Below, one piece after another: positions 17,956 through 28,798 of a DNA stretch of 64,000 nucleotides. Source of the DNA: Ignavibacterium sp. (GTDB taxonomy: Bacteria > Bacteroidota > Ignavibacteria > Ignavibacteriales > Ignavibacteriaceae); the NCBI RefSeq assembly GCF_025998815.1, contig NZ_AP026678.1, positions 1,178,001 to 1,242,000 on the forward strand, written 5' to 3'. Position 1 is the first letter of the stretch. Every line of letters starts with the position of its first letter. The position numbers were made by a program, and so were the translations under genes. The notes beneath the pieces were generated by a model. The model saw nothing but the letters and a program-made list of their open reading frames with translations. It did no database searches and was not told the origin of the DNA.

Positions 17956-19380
17956 ATGGAATATAAAAACATCACAGAAAAAATTTCTTTAATTAAAGAT
18001 GGCAAAATTTCTCTCGTTCAGAATGTAAAAGATTTTTTAATCAGAATTGAAGCAAGAAAAAATCTTAATGCATTTAATTTTATTTTCGCTGAAGAAGCAA
18101 TTGCTAAAGCAGAAGAAGTTGAAAATAAAATTAAATCAGGCAAACACGGTAAACTTGCCGGAGCAGTAATCGCAATCAAAGATGTTCTTGCTTATAAAGA
18201 TCATCCTCTCACCTGCTCTTCAAAAATCTTATCTGATTTTATTTCAATATACACAGCAACAGCAGTAAAGAAATTAATTGATGAAGATGCTATTATCATC
18301 GGCAAAACAAATTGTGATGAATTTGCAATGGGTTCATCAAATGAGAATTCGGCATTTGGTGCAGTCTTAAATCCAATTGATGAAACCAGAGTTCCCGGTG
18401 GTTCAAGCGGAGGTTCTGCAGTAGCTGTTGATGCTGATTTATGCGATGCATCACTTGGAACTGATACCGGTGGTTCAATTCGTCAGCCTGCTGCTTTCTG
18501 CGGAATATTTGGAATGAAACCAACTTACGGAAGAGTTTCAAGATTTGGTTTAACTGCATTTGCATCTTCTTTTGATACGATTGGACCATTTGCAAAAAGT
18601 ATTGAAGATGTGGCGCTGATTCTGAATGTAATTTCTGGTAAAGATGATAATGACTCAACTTCAGTTGATTCAAACAAAATTGATTATCCGATAAAAGAGC
18701 TCACTGAACAAAAAATAAAAATTGGTATACCAAAAGAATATTTTGGTGAAGGATTAGATAATGAAATTAAGATGAGAATTTTTAATGTTGTAGAAATATT
18801 AAAAAGTAACGGGATTGAATTTGAATCTGTTTCTCTTCCGATGACAGAATACAATATCGCAACTTATTACATTCTCACAACTGCGGAAGCATCTTCAAAC
18901 CTGGCGAGATATGATGGTGCCCGGTATGGCTACCGTTCCAAACAATCAGGAACACTGGAAGAAATGTATGTTAATTCCCGGTCAGAAGGATTTGGCAATG
19001 AAGTAAAACGAAGAATAATGTTAGGCACTTATGTTTTATCATCCGGGTATTATGATGCTTACTATCGAAAAGCTCAGAAAGTTAGACGATTGATTAAAGA
19101 AGATTTTGATAAAGTGTTTGCGCAGGTTGATTTGCTCATAACCCCAACTACACCTTCAGTTGCATTTAAGCTTGGTGAAAAATCAAGTGATCCATTACAA
19201 ATGTATCTGAGCGATATATACACAACTTCAGCTAATCTTGCCGGAATTCCAGGATTAAATATCCCAATAGGATTTAATAAAGAAAGATTACCTATTGGAA
19301 TGCAAATCCTTTCAAGACACTTTGATGAGAATAAAATATTTCAAATAGCTTCGTTAACTAAAAATTTACTCGGCAGATAA
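17956..19380 (+). CDS. gatA: Glutamyl/aspartyl-tRNA amidotransferase subunit A
   Basis: Amidase subunit of GatCAB, which releases ammonia from glutamine to amidate misacylated Glu-tRNA(Gln) or Asp-tRNA(Asn). The amidase triad is clear: Lys75 (IAIKDV), cis-Ser150 in GGSSGGS, and nucleophile Ser174 in TDTGGSIRQPA. The 474 residues are full length. gatB and gatC are not adjacent. It directly abuts the following acetyltransferase. Confidence 0.95.
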   Translation: MEYKNITEKISLIKDGKISLVQNVKDFLIRIEARKNLNAFNFIFAEEAIAKAEEVENKIKSGKHGKLAGAVIAIKDVLAYKDHPLTCSSKILSDFISIYTATAVKKLIDEDAIIIGKTNCDEFAMGSSNENSAFGAVLNPIDETRVPGGSSGGSAVAVDADLCDASLGTDTGGSIRQPAAFCGIFGMKPTYGRVSRFGLTAFASSFDTIGPFAKSIEDVALILNVISGKDDNDSTSVDSNKIDYPIKELTEQKIKIGIPKEYFGEGLDNEIKMRIFNVVEILKSNGIEFESVSLPMTEYNIATYYILTTAEASSNLARYDGARYGYRSKQSGTLEEMYVNSRSEGFGNEVKRRIMLGTYVLSSGYYDAYYRKAQKVRRLIKEDFDKVFAQVDLLITPTTPSVAFKLGEKSSDPLQMYLSDIYTTSANLAGIPGLNIPIGFNKERLPIGMQILSRHFDENKIFQIASLTKNLLGR

Positions 19381-19878
19381 ATGCCTCAAACAAAAATCCG
19401 AAGTTGGTTAAAAAGCGATTTCAAAACTGTAAGAAAAATTTTAACCGAAACCTGGTTAGATACATATTCATTCATTCCTGAAGAAGATATCCTGTTTCAC
19501 TTAGATAAATTTTATAGTGAAGAAAAACTAAACGTTCTCTTTATCGATCCATATACACAATGTTTCATTACTGAATCAGATGGACATTCATCCGGTTGGA
19601 TGAAGTTATACGACAACAAATCACAAAAGAGATTTTATGTATCCTCACTTTATGTTCTCCCTCAATTTCAAGGTACTGGTATTGGTAAAATTTTGATGAA
19701 TAAAGCTGAAGAAATTGCAAGGCAGAAAGGTTACGACCGGATTTGGCTTGGTGTTATGAAAGATAATATCAAAGCACTGGAATGGTACAAAAAAATCGGA
19801 TTTAATTTCGTTGAAGAAGAACCATTTCAGATGGGAAAAACAGTAGTGATGCATCTTATAGGATACAAACTAATATAA
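19381..19878 (+). CDS. GNAT family N-acetyltransferase
   Basis: A protein of 165 residues with the GNAT acetyl-CoA motif A: VSSLYVLPQFQGTGIGKILM (about 88-107) with the Q/R-x-x-G-x-G/A pyrophosphate loop, followed by IWLGVMKDNIKALEWYKKIGF. The substrate is unknown. The ATG immediately follows the gatA stop codon, so translation is probably coupled to gatA. Confidence 0.88.
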   Translation: MPQTKIRSWLKSDFKTVRKILTETWLDTYSFIPEEDILFHLDKFYSEEKLNVLFIDPYTQCFITESDGHSSGWMKLYDNKSQKRFYVSSLYVLPQFQGTGIGKILMNKAEEIARQKGYDRIWLGVMKDNIKALEWYKKIGFNFVEEEPFQMGKTVVMHLIGYKLI

Positions 19879-19886
19879 CTTTCCTG

Positions 19887-19917
19887 TTCATACTTCAACT
19901 TAAATTCTTTATTTTTG
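19887..19917 (+). promoter_or_regulatory. Predicted promoter of sucD
   Basis: TTCATA at 19887-19892, a 17-bp spacer and TATTTTTG (TAnnTTTG type) at 19910-19917, 32 bp before the sucD ATG. Same architecture as the other predicted promoters in the window. Confidence 0.5.
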
Positions 19918-19949
19918 ATGCACATTTTTAATAGAAAAGGGATAAATCA

Positions 19950-20957
19950 ATGAGTATTCTCGTTTCAAATAAAACAAGATTAGTCGTTCAGGGAATTACA
20001 GGCAGCGAAGGTTCTTTTCATACCGGACAAATGGTTGAATACGGAACCAAAGTAGTTGCAGGTGTAACTCCCGGAAAAGGCGGAACAAAATTCGAAGGTA
20101 TTCCAATTTATAACACTGTTGAAGAAGCAGTTAAAGAACAAAAGGCAAATACATCTGTAATTTTCGTTCCACCGGCATTTGCTGCAGATGCAATCCTTGA
20201 GGCAGCCAATGCAGGCATTAAAGTAATTATATGCATCACTGAAGGAATTCCAACCAACGATATGTTGAAAGTTTATAATGCAATTAAAAATAAAGATGTT
20301 GTTTTAATCGGTCCGAATTGTCCCGGAGTAATTTCACCCGGACAAGCTAAAGTTGGAATTATGCCAGGATTCATTCATAAAAAAGGAAACATTGGTGTTG
20401 TATCAAGAAGTGGAACATTGACTTATGAAGCAGTAAAACAATTAACTGATGTTGGGCTTGGACAATCAACTTGCGTCGGAATTGGTGGTGATCCGATTAT
20501 AGGTTCAAAGTTTACAGATATAATAAAAATGTTTAATGAAGATCCTGACACAGAAGGCATCGTAATGATTGGTGAGATTGGCGGAAGTGCTGAAGAAGAA
20601 GCTGCAGAGTTTATAAAGAAAAATGTGAAGAAACCTGTTGTTGGATTTATTGCCGGAAGAACTGCTCCTCCGGGAAGAAGAATGGGTCACGCAGGTGCAA
20701 TAATCTCTGGTGGAAAAGGTACTGCAGCAGAAAAAATGGCAGCGATGAAAAAAGCCGGAATTCATGTTGTTGAAAGTCCTGCCGAAATTGGAATTACAAT
20801 GTTCAAAGCAATAGAGAAGTTGAGAAAAGCAAAAGCAGTTTCAAAGGTAGATTCTAAAAAGGCAAAACCGACAAAAACAAAAACTACTGATAAAAAAAGT
20901 AAGTCATCAAAAAAAGAAAAATCATCAAAGAAAAAGTCACATAAAAAGAAAAGATAG
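19950..20957 (+). CDS. sucD: Succinyl-CoA synthetase alpha subunit with lysine-rich tail
   Basis: Alpha subunit of the TCA-cycle succinate-CoA ligase. The N-terminal CoA-binding Rossmann fold has [18 protein letters not shown] (15-32), [11 protein letters not shown] and [11 protein letters not shown]. The phosphorylated histidine is His247 in [14 protein letters not shown]. The family core normally ends near residue 290. Here a further 44 residues contain about 20 lysines plus Ser and Thr, resembling a histone-like basic tail. sucC is not adjacent; ndk follows after 9 bp. Confidence 0.93.
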   Translation: MSILVSNKTRLVVQGITGSEGSFHTGQMVEYGTKVVAGVTPGKGGTKFEGIPIYNTVEEAVKEQKANTSVIFVPPAFAADAILEAANAGIKVIICITEGIPTNDMLKVYNAIKNKDVVLIGPNCPGVISPGQAKVGIMPGFIHKKGNIGVVSRSGTLTYEAVKQLTDVGLGQSTCVGIGGDPIIGSKFTDIIKMFNEDPDTEGIVMIGEIGGSAEEEAAEFIKKNVKKPVVGFIAGRTAPPGRRMGHAGAIISGGKGTAAEKMAAMKKAGIHVVESPAEIGITMFKAIEKLRKAKAVSKVDSKKAKPTKTKTTDKKSKSSKKEKSSKKKSHKKKR

Positions 20958-20966
20958 GAGAATAAA

Positions 20967-21398
20967 TTGGGTAACAAAACATTAGCAATTATTAAACCTG
21001 ACGCTGTAAGCGATGGTTATATTGGCGAAATTATTTCAATGATCACAAAAGCTGGTTTCAAAGTAAAAGCTCTGAAGATGGTTCATTTAACAGTAAATCA
21101 GGCAAAGAGCTTTTATGAAGTTCACAAAGAAAGACCTTTCTACAATGATTTGGTAGAATATATGACTTCAGGTCCGTGTGTTCCGATTGCATTGGAAAAA
21201 GAAAATGCTGTTGAAGATTACAGAAAACTGATCGGCGCAACCGATCCGGCTCAAGCAGAAGAAGGAACTGTCAGAAAACTTTATGCAAGAAATAAACAGT
21301 TTAATGCTGTTCACGGCTCTGATTCTGATGAAAATGCCGAAAAGGAAATCGCTTTCTTTTTCTCCAGGCAGGAGTTGTTAGAAAATTATCCAAACTAA
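20967..21398 (+). CDS. ndk: Nucleoside diphosphate kinase
   Basis: Balances NTP pools by phosphate transfer through an active-site histidine, here His116 in FNAVHGSDS. Other signatures are [10 protein letters not shown] at the N-terminus and [14 protein letters not shown]. The 143-residue length is normal. The start is TTG at 20967, preceded by AGGAG at 20956-20960. Linkage to sucD is metabolically sensible, because succinyl-CoA synthetase can make GTP and Ndk exchanges it. Confidence 0.96.
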   Translation: MGNKTLAIIKPDAVSDGYIGEIISMITKAGFKVKALKMVHLTVNQAKSFYEVHKERPFYNDLVEYMTSGPCVPIALEKENAVEDYRKLIGATDPAQAEEGTVRKLYARNKQFNAVHGSDSDENAEKEIAFFFSRQELLENYPN

Positions 21399-21418
21399 AA
21401 AATGAAATGAGGAATCAA

Positions 21419-22471
21419 ATGAAAAAATATTTTTTAATCGTAACAATTTTAACTGCTGTTATTATTTCAGCCTGCGGAGAAAAGAAAGGCGATGCTCCGG
21501 AAAGTGCTCAGTTGGATAGTACAGCTTATGTATATGATTCTACGGGAATTAAAGCTCAGCCAATTGATGATAAGTCTAATTTTCAGTTAGCTTATAATTT
21601 TAACAAAGGCGAAACTGTTCGATACAGACTTTCCACTATTTCTGAAAACATGCAAACTTTAACAACCGATACTTCAATCACAATGAAACTTCATCAGGAA
21701 GTTGTTTATGTTTTTGATTTTACACCAAAGGAAATTGATAAGGACGGAGTCACAGAAGCTGATATTAAAATTTTAGGTGTGAAATTAAGTGCAAATGTAA
21801 ACGGAGAGAAAGTAAATTTTGAAGCCGGTAAAAATGTTGATTCTGCAGATCAAAAAAGATTTGCGGAATTTCTTGCTCTTTGGAATAATCCTTTCTCTGT
21901 AAGATTTAACAAAGCTGGTGAAGTGCTTGAAGTATTCAGAGCTGATAAGATTGCAAATAAATTTTTCAGTTTGCGTGGTGCTGACTCTCTTGATGCTCAA
22001 ACAAAGAATATGGTAAAAGATGATATGGTTAGCAATGTATTAAAGCCCATTGTACTTCAGTTAATTAGAAAAATGCCGGAGAAACAGCTTGCAAAGGATT
22101 CAACCTGGACAATCCCACAACCACCAATTCCAATGATGGTATTTCAGATTAATTTCACAAACAAGTATAAAATAAATTCCATTGAAAAACTGGAAGAAGA
22201 CAGACTTGCAGTAATTGATGCCGGAATGGATTATAATGTTACCGGCGATACAAAATATGAAGAGCGTGGAGTTGTCTATAATTTCAAAAAACCTGTTTCA
22301 ACAGGTGAAGGTACAATTTACTTTAATATTGATAAAGGAAGAATTCAGAAATCGAAAACAAAGTCTTATACTGAAATGTTCTTTACTTTCGATGCAAACA
22401 CACCGCAAGGTAAACAGAAAGGAAGCAGAAAAGAAACTGTTGCCAACACCAGCATTCTTGAAATGCTTTAA
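21419..22471 (+). CDS. Lipoprotein of unknown function
   Basis: A protein of 350 residues with a lipoprotein signal MKKYFLIVTILTAVIISAC (Cys19). The start at 21419 is chosen because GAGGA lies just upstream and the signal begins MKK; a frame-matched ATG at 21407 adds only four residues. The body is soluble, probably beta-rich, with repeated charged segments (FNKGETVRYRLSTISENMQ, KYEERGVVYNFKKPVSTGEG). It looks like the DUF6263-type lipoproteins, but this is an impression. It ends at a convergent terminator. Confidence 0.72.
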   Translation: MKKYFLIVTILTAVIISACGEKKGDAPESAQLDSTAYVYDSTGIKAQPIDDKSNFQLAYNFNKGETVRYRLSTISENMQTLTTDTSITMKLHQEVVYVFDFTPKEIDKDGVTEADIKILGVKLSANVNGEKVNFEAGKNVDSADQKRFAEFLALWNNPFSVRFNKAGEVLEVFRADKIANKFFSLRGADSLDAQTKNMVKDDMVSNVLKPIVLQLIRKMPEKQLAKDSTWTIPQPPIPMMVFQINFTNKYKINSIEKLEEDRLAVIDAGMDYNVTGDTKYEERGVVYNFKKPVSTGEGTIYFNIDKGRIQKSKTKSYTEMFFTFDANTPQGKQKGSRKETVANTSILEML

Positions 22472-22487
22472 TTCATTTCTATTTTAA

Positions 22488-22515
22488 TGGGAGAGTTAAT
22501 CCTCTCCCAAAAATT
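22488..22515. terminator. Hairpin between convergent lipoprotein gene and nfeD
   Basis: Perfect 8-bp inverted repeat TGGGAGAG (22488-22495) and CTCTCCCA (22502-22509) with a 6-nt loop, in the 44 bp between convergent stop codons. A/T-rich tracts flank both sides, so it may serve both strands, although the U tract is modest in either direction. Confidence 0.7.
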
Positions 22516-23835
22516 TTATTTCACTTCCTGAACAACTACTTTAATTCCTTCAACACGAATAACTTTAACTGGTTTACCGGGTTCAATGTATTCATTATCA
22601 GCTACAACATCGTATTTTTTCCCATCAATTTCAGCAATGCCGGCTGGTCTTAACACAGTAAGTGCTTTTCCTGATTTGCCGATAAGAGAAGTATCAGAAG
22701 GATATGAAACAAATCCCTGATCAGTTTTTTCAGATTCTGAAAGGACTAATTTGCTGAAAGCAGTAGTCTTGGGTAAAAACTTTGCGAGAAGAAAAACCAG
22801 AATTATTGCTGCAATCAATGCAACAGTCAGTTGAATTATTGCAACTGAAATAGATTCAAAAGTAATGAATGGCTCGCTGCCTATCAGTGATAAAAATATT
22901 GAAGCGAATATCAAAACAATTCCTGATATTCCCGCCACACCAAATCCGGGAATTACAAAAATCTCTACAAGAAGTAAAACTACTCCTGCAACAAACATCA
23001 GAATCTCAACGATTGATGCAAGTTGAAGAATGTAAGATGAACCAAAGAAAAGTGCTAAAGCAATTAACCCTGCTGTACCAGGTAAACCCCAGCCGGGAGT
23101 TTTTATCTCAGCAAGTAATCCAAAAAAGCCAATCATAATAAGGATTGAAGCAATGATAGGATTATTTAAAAATCTTACAATATCTTCAGCCCAATTAGAT
23201 CTGACATCAACAATTTTAGCATCCTTCATCCCAATGTATGATAAAACATCATCGAGTCTGGTGAGAATTGTGTCAGCCATTTTATATTTTACAGCTTCTT
23301 CAGAAGTTAAAGTAACGAGTTGAGTACTATCGCATAAACCCGGAATGACAATTCTTTCATCAACCATTGCCTGGGCAATATCAGTTGGTCTTCCATTTTT
23401 TTCAGCAGTAGACCTCATCTCAGAACGCATATAAGACTGATACTTTTCACCAACTTTCTGACCTGTTTGATCAACTACAGTAGCAGCACCCATATTACTT
23501 CCGGGTGCCATTACAATAACATTACAGGAAAGTGTAATCAGTGCGCCGGCAGAGATTGCTCTGTTATTTACAAAAGCAACTGTCTTAACTTTGCTTGAAA
23601 GTATTGCATCTTTAATCTGAGTTGCAGCATCAACTCTTCCACCGAAGGTATTGATCTTAAAAATTATTGCATCAGCATTATTTTTTTCTGCTTCATTAAT
23701 AACACGAGTAACATAAGGAGCTAATCCAAGATCGATATCGCCTTCAATGAAACCAAGATAAACTGTTTTTTGCTGTGCTGTGACTTCAATTATTGTAATA
23801 ACTAAAAGTATGGAAAGAATTTTTAGTGCTTTCAT
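22516..23835 (-). CDS. NfeD family membrane-bound serine protease
   Basis: Long-form NfeD protein (439 residues). It has a signal peptide (MKALKILSILLVITIIEVTA) and a ClpP-like protease domain with FKINTFGGRVDAATQI and catalytic Ser96 in NNRAISAGALI, then four membrane helices (about 225-365) and a C-terminal OB-fold domain (GKSGKALTVLRPAGIAEIDG). In the best-studied archaeal member this protease cuts stomatin; no stomatin-like gene is adjacent here. Upstream, TAACTTTG at 23851-23844 could be a -10 element, without a good -35. Confidence 0.88.
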   Translation of the reverse strand: MKALKILSILLVITIIEVTAQQKTVYLGFIEGDIDLGLAPYVTRVINEAEKNNADAIIFKINTFGGRVDAATQIKDAILSSKVKTVAFVNNRAISAGALITLSCNVIVMAPGSNMGAATVVDQTGQKVGEKYQSYMRSEMRSTAEKNGRPTDIAQAMVDERIVIPGLCDSTQLVTLTSEEAVKYKMADTILTRLDDVLSYIGMKDAKIVDVRSNWAEDIVRFLNNPIIASILIMIGFFGLLAEIKTPGWGLPGTAGLIALALFFGSSYILQLASIVEILMFVAGVVLLLVEIFVIPGFGVAGISGIVLIFASIFLSLIGSEPFITFESISVAIIQLTVALIAAIILVFLLAKFLPKTTAFSKLVLSESEKTDQGFVSYPSDTSLIGKSGKALTVLRPAGIAEIDGKKYDVVADNEYIEPGKPVKVIRVEGIKVVVQEVK

Positions 23836-23952
23836 ATAAAAACCAAAGTTAGTTTCTGATTCTAAAATAGTGTTAAGATAGGAATTAAGAAACTGATGGA
23901 GGAGAACACTAATTGTTAAATAGAAAAGAAACAGATTATTAAAATTCTAAAG

Positions 23953-25155
23953 CTATTTAAGAATTATATGCCCCAGCTTATCTCTTTTTGTTTTCAGATA
24001 TTTTTCGTTGTTCTTATTTGGTGGAATTTCAATAGGAACTCTTTCAACTATTTCGAGTCCGTAACCTTTTAAGCCGATTACTTTTTTAGGATTGTTGGTT
24101 AAAAGTTTGATTTTCCTGATTCCAAGATCAAGTAATATCTGAGCACCGATACCATAATCTCTCAGGTCTGGTTTAAAGCCAAGTTTTTCATTTGCTTCAA
24201 CGGTGTCGAGTCCTTCATCCTGAAGTCTGTATGCTTTGATTTTGTTCTCAAGTCCGATTCCTCTTCCCTCTTGTCGCATATAAACAAGTGCGCCAGAGCC
24301 ATTCGCCTCAATTAAATCTAAAGCATAATTAAGTTGGTCGTGACAATCGCAACGAAGTGAATGAAATACATCACCGGTTAAACATTCTGAATGCATTCGA
24401 ACAAGAAAAGGTTCCTCAGGACTTGGATTACCTTTTACAATTGCGACCTGTTTTTTCCTATCAAGCAAATTTCTGTAAAGATGAAGTCTGAATTCGCCGT
24501 GTGCTGTTGGGAAATTAATATCAGTTATTTTCTCAATAAGCTTTTCAGTTCTTACACGATATTGAATTAAGTCCTGTACTGTTAATATTTTGAGATTAAA
24601 TTTTTTGGCAACTTCAATCAATTCAGGAACACGAGCCATTTCACCATCTTCACGAAGAATTTCACAGAGAACACCTGCAGGTTTCAGGTTAGCCAGGCGA
24701 CACAAATCAACAGCAGCTTCAGTATGTCCGGCTCTACGAAGAACACCTTCATCAAATGCTCTTAATGGGAAAATATGCCCGGGACGAGCGAAGTCCTCGG
24801 GCTTCGAATCATCATCAACTAATTTTTTAATTGTCAATGCCCTGTCAGCAGCAGATATACCGGTTGTTGTTCCTTCTATTGCGTCAACAGTAACTGTAAA
24901 CTGAGTGCCGTGAAGAGCAGAATTGGAATCAACCATCAATGGAAGATTTAATTCATCAAGTCTCTTTTTACTTAAAGCAACACACAGCATTCCTCTTCCA
25001 TGAGTAACCATAAAGTTAACGATATCAGGAGTAACATATTCTGCAGCACAGATAAAGTCTCCTTCGTTCTCACGATCTTCATCATCAACTACTATTATTA
25101 CTTTGCCATTTTTAATTTCTTCAATGGCTTCTTCGACAGAGCAAAAAGGGTTCAT
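23953..25155 (-). CDS. ribBA: Bifunctional 3,4-dihydroxy-2-butanone-4-phosphate synthase / GTP cyclohydrolase II
   Basis: Supplies both starting compounds of riboflavin synthesis. The RibB half (about 1-200) has [10 protein letters not shown] at 24-33 and [12 protein letters not shown]. The RibA half (about 205-400) has the zinc-binding cysteines in [20 protein letters not shown] and the RQEGRGIGL catalytic region, then NNPKKVIGL. The 400-residue length is normal for the fusion. It lies 3 bp after yajC. No FMN riboswitch is visible upstream. Confidence 0.96.
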   Translation of the reverse strand: MNPFCSVEEAIEEIKNGKVIIVVDDEDRENEGDFICAAEYVTPDIVNFMVTHGRGMLCVALSKKRLDELNLPLMVDSNSALHGTQFTVTVDAIEGTTTGISAADRALTIKKLVDDDSKPEDFARPGHIFPLRAFDEGVLRRAGHTEAAVDLCRLANLKPAGVLCEILREDGEMARVPELIEVAKKFNLKILTVQDLIQYRVRTEKLIEKITDINFPTAHGEFRLHLYRNLLDRKKQVAIVKGNPSPEEPFLVRMHSECLTGDVFHSLRCDCHDQLNYALDLIEANGSGALVYMRQEGRGIGLENKIKAYRLQDEGLDTVEANEKLGFKPDLRDYGIGAQILLDLGIRKIKLLTNNPKKVIGLKGYGLEIVERVPIEIPPNKNNEKYLKTKRDKLGHIILK

Positions 25156-25158
25156 AAT

Positions 25159-25476
25159 TTATGATGTTTTTTTCTCAACAATGTTAATTGCGCTTCTATC
25201 AACTTTTATTTTTACATTATCAGCAATCTGAAGCAGAACGGTTTTGTCATCCAATCCTGCAATAGTGCCGTGAATACCACCTGAAGTGACAACCTTATCA
25301 CCCTTTTCCAAAGCATTAAGCATTTTTTCTCTTTCCTTTGCTCGCTTCTGCTGAGGTCTGATAATCATGAAATAGAAAATCAAAAAGATTGCACCAAACA
25401 TTATAAGAGTGCTGATAAGATTTGCACTTCCGCCACCACCGTTTTGTGGAGCCATAGCAATCATAACTTCTAACAT
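25159..25476 (-). CDS. yajC: Preprotein translocase subunit YajC
   Basis: Accessory membrane subunit associated with SecDF. The 105-residue protein has one membrane helix (LISTLIMFGAIFLIFYFMII) followed immediately by the family motif RPQQKRAKEREKMLNALEKGDKVVTSGGIHG. It follows tgt by 16 bp, the widespread tgt-yajC pairing, but secD and secF are absent and ribBA follows instead. Confidence 0.94.
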   Translation of the reverse strand: MLEVMIAMAPQNGGGGSANLISTLIMFGAIFLIFYFMIIRPQQKRAKEREKMLNALEKGDKVVTSGGIHGTIAGLDDKTVLLQIADNVKIKVDRSAINIVEKKTS

Positions 25477-25492
25477 ATTTTTTTCCTTTGTT

Positions 25493-26629
<1,137 letters not shown>

Positions 26630-26656
26630 TCAATCTTCTTCTTGAATTTTGTATTA

Positions 26657-26687
26657 CAAATTTAACTTAAAAATGGATGTTCCCCAA
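26657..26687 (-). promoter_or_regulatory. Predicted promoter of tgt-yajC-ribBA
   Basis: On the minus strand: TTGGGG (26687-26682), a 17-bp spacer and TAAATTTG (26664-26657), about 30 bp before the tgt ATG. The -35 match is only the TTG, while the -10 fits TAnnTTTG exactly. Confidence 0.45.
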
Positions 26688-26734
26688 TGTAAGATTTGAC
26701 AGTTGTGATTGAGTTTATATGCGTTTAAGAAATC

Positions 26735-27133
26735 TCATTCTAAAAATTTTGATTTCTCTTCTGCGGTTGGAATTCTGCAAGAATCTTTTCTGCCAAAAAT
26801 TTTATATCTATTCTTTGCAATCAAATCATAAAATAAATCCCTGAGGAATTTCGGAAGTATTTTACCAAGGACTAATGCTTTGGGAAATCCTCTTAAGCAT
26901 CTTGCAATACTGATTACAGCATCTGATTTTGTGAGATAAGTATCGCCATCAACAAGAATGAAAGTATCAAATTCATCCGTTGGCAGATTGAATCTTTTCA
27001 GCAATTCCTGTCCTGCTTTCGATTGAAGTGAAGAGAAAAGGAAAAGATTTTTGTTATCACGATCAATTATAAAATTCACCCAATAATTACAAAAGTTACA
27101 AACACCATCAAATAGAACAATCTTTTTATTCAT
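26735..27133 (-). CDS. Thiol-disulfide oxidoreductase DCC family protein (DUF393)
   Basis: Small protein of 132 residues starting with the family signature LFDGVCNFCNYWV, in which DGVC gives a CxxC motif (Cys11 and Cys14), and later FILVDGDTYLTKSDAVISIARCL. The family is named as thiol-disulfide oxidoreductases, but its physiological substrates are little known. It overlaps the upstream transporter gene by 8 bp and is the last gene of the thyA run. Confidence 0.9.
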   Translation of the reverse strand: MNKKIVLFDGVCNFCNYWVNFIIDRDNKNLFLFSSLQSKAGQELLKRFNLPTDEFDTFILVDGDTYLTKSDAVISIARCLRGFPKALVLGKILPKFLRDLFYDLIAKNRYKIFGRKDSCRIPTAEEKSKFLE

Positions 27134-28352
27134 TTCTTACAATAAGCTTGATTAATTCAATTTTAGTTTGAGTTGCTTTAACAATGATAATATCATAATT
27201 ATCAATCAGGAACGACTCGCCTTGTTTCGGTATTCTTCCAAGCCGATTTTCAATATATCCGGCAACTGTTTCGTAATCTCCTTCAGGAATTCCTATTTTA
27301 TATTTTTCATTCAGATGATCAATTTCAACTTTACCACTAATTAAATAAGTATCTCTTGAAATTCTTCGGCAGATGTGTTCTTCAACATCATATTCATCTT
27401 TTATTTCACCGAAAAGTTCTTCAATAATATCTTCCATCGTTACAATTCCCGCTGTGCCACCAAATTCATCAACCACAACAGCAATGGAAATTTTACTTTC
27501 CAGTAACTCATTCAAAACTTCGAGACTTCTCTTGGTTTCAGGATAAAATTTAATTTCACGCAGAACTTCAGTTATAGTTTTGGGATTGGCGAATAAATCT
27601 TTGGCGAGAATAACACCTTTGATGTTATCCAGGTTTTCTTCATAAACAATTAACTTAGAATAACCTGAATCAATAAAAGTTTTATGAACATCCTCTATTG
27701 ATGAATGAATTTCGACACCAACAATTTCAGTTCTGGGACGCATTGCTTCATAAACTTTTTGTTCGCCAAGGTCAATTACTTTTTCGATTATATTTTTTTC
27801 CTGAGGCAAAACTTTTCCAGCTTTATGTCCTTCATCTAAAAGAGCTTTAATATCTTCTTTATCAAACAACTGAGAAATATTTTCAGCTTTCTGGGAACTA
27901 ACATTGGAAGTAAGTTTATCAGAAATAAATGTCAATGCTTTTATGAAAGGGAATAAAATTGTTGTAATTATCCTGAGAATCGATGATGAAACAATGATAA
28001 ATAAATCAGCGGTTTCGTGAGCGAAATATTTTGGAATTAATTCACCAAAAAATAAAAGTAAGAAAGTAGTTATTGATAAGATTTGTATTTCGGTTAAGTT
28101 AAATAAAGATGCTAAAATGACCGCACTTAATGATGCAAAAGCAATATTAACAATATTATTTCCAAGAAGGATTGTAGAGAAAAATGTATTCGGATTGTTC
28201 AGATAGTAAGCAACATTTCTTGCAACTAAATCTTTCTTTCTGGTTTTGACTTCAAGCTTGAGTTTGTTGGCAGCAATGTAAGCTATTTCTGTAGAGGAAA
28301 AATAAGCACTAAGTATAAGCAGCACTATTAGTAATAAAATTTCAGTAACCAT
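27126..28352 (-). CDS. CNNM/CorC-type transporter with CBS domains (hemolysin family)
   Basis: Membrane protein of 408 residues. The N-terminal DUF21/CNNM domain (about 1-180, four helices) starts with LILSAYFSSTEIAYIAANKLKLE. It is followed by a tandem CBS pair (about 200-320, including YEAMRPRTEIVGVE and VVDEFGGTAGIVTMEDIIEELFG) and a CorC_HlyC C-terminal domain (VAGYIENRLGRIP). The family is linked to magnesium/divalent cation export. It overlaps by one base with the upstream lipoprotein gene. Confidence 0.9.
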   Translation of the reverse strand: MVTEILLLIVLLILSAYFSSTEIAYIAANKLKLEVKTRKKDLVARNVAYYLNNPNTFFSTILLGNNIVNIAFASLSAVILASLFNLTEIQILSITTFLLLFFGELIPKYFAHETADLFIIVSSSILRIITTILFPFIKALTFISDKLTSNVSSQKAENISQLFDKEDIKALLDEGHKAGKVLPQEKNIIEKVIDLGEQKVYEAMRPRTEIVGVEIHSSIEDVHKTFIDSGYSKLIVYEENLDNIKGVILAKDLFANPKTITEVLREIKFYPETKRSLEVLNELLESKISIAVVVDEFGGTAGIVTMEDIIEELFGEIKDEYDVEEHICRRISRDTYLISGKVEIDHLNEKYKIGIPEGDYETVAGYIENRLGRIPKQGESFLIDNYDIIIVKATQTKIELIKLIVRNE

Positions 28353-28798
28353 CAGTAAGCTCTGGTAAGAGTAATTTCTTTCAAATCTTCTTCAACTTTA
28401 TCACCATTGAACTCAAAAACAAAATGAAAGTCAACAGATTCTGCTTTCATCATTGTTTCAGTTACTTTAATTCCCTGTTCAGAATAAAAATTAAATCTTA
28501 TTACTTTCATTGAATCAGTTACAACTTCATCATAAAACTGAAGTAATGGTTGTGATTTGTGTATCAGTTCATCTTTGTAATAAACTTCTACAGATGAAAA
28601 TTTCATCCTGTCTGCAAGTTGTTTTTCAATTTCAAAAGTACCGGAATAATGAAAAGAAGGTTCTCCGCCAGGCATTAAGTTTAACCAGCAATTAGTTTCA
28701 AGAATTGTAATTGATTTATCATTTTCTAATCGGGCAGTACTGCAGCAAGCATTCATAAACAAGATTGTAATAGCAATCAAATAAATAATTGATTTCAT
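28352..28798 (-). CDS. Small lipoprotein of unknown function
   Basis: A protein of 148 residues with a lipoprotein signal (MKSIIYLIAITILFMNAC, Cys18). The rest is predicted beta-rich, with FHYSGTFEIEKQLADRMKFS and VDFHFVFEFNGDKVEE. No family recognised. It overlaps the UbiA gene by 4 bp and the transporter gene by 1 bp, so it is translated within the operon. Confidence 0.7.
   Translation of the reverse strand: MKSIIYLIAITILFMNACCSTARLENDKSITILETNCWLNLMPGGEPSFHYSGTFEIEKQLADRMKFSSVEVYYKDELIHKSQPLLQFYDEVVTDSMKVIRFNFYSEQGIKVTETMMKAESVDFHFVFEFNGDKVEEDLKEITLTRAY

Noticed and set aside
18296-18673. Long open frame on the minus strand inside gatA (125 codons)
   Set aside because: Low-complexity Gln/Leu/His-rich translation that mirrors the conserved amidase frame; no ribosome site or family resemblance.
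20505-20977. Two open frames antisense to the sucD 3' half
   Set aside because: Cys/Ser- and Phe-rich translations caused by the codon use of sucD and its lysine tail; no initiation signal or homology.
23836-23952. Gap upstream of nfeD searched for a riboswitch or small RNA linked to ribBA
   Set aside because: The gap is downstream of ribBA and upstream of nfeD, and no FMN aptamer-like conserved elements or strong hairpin were visible.
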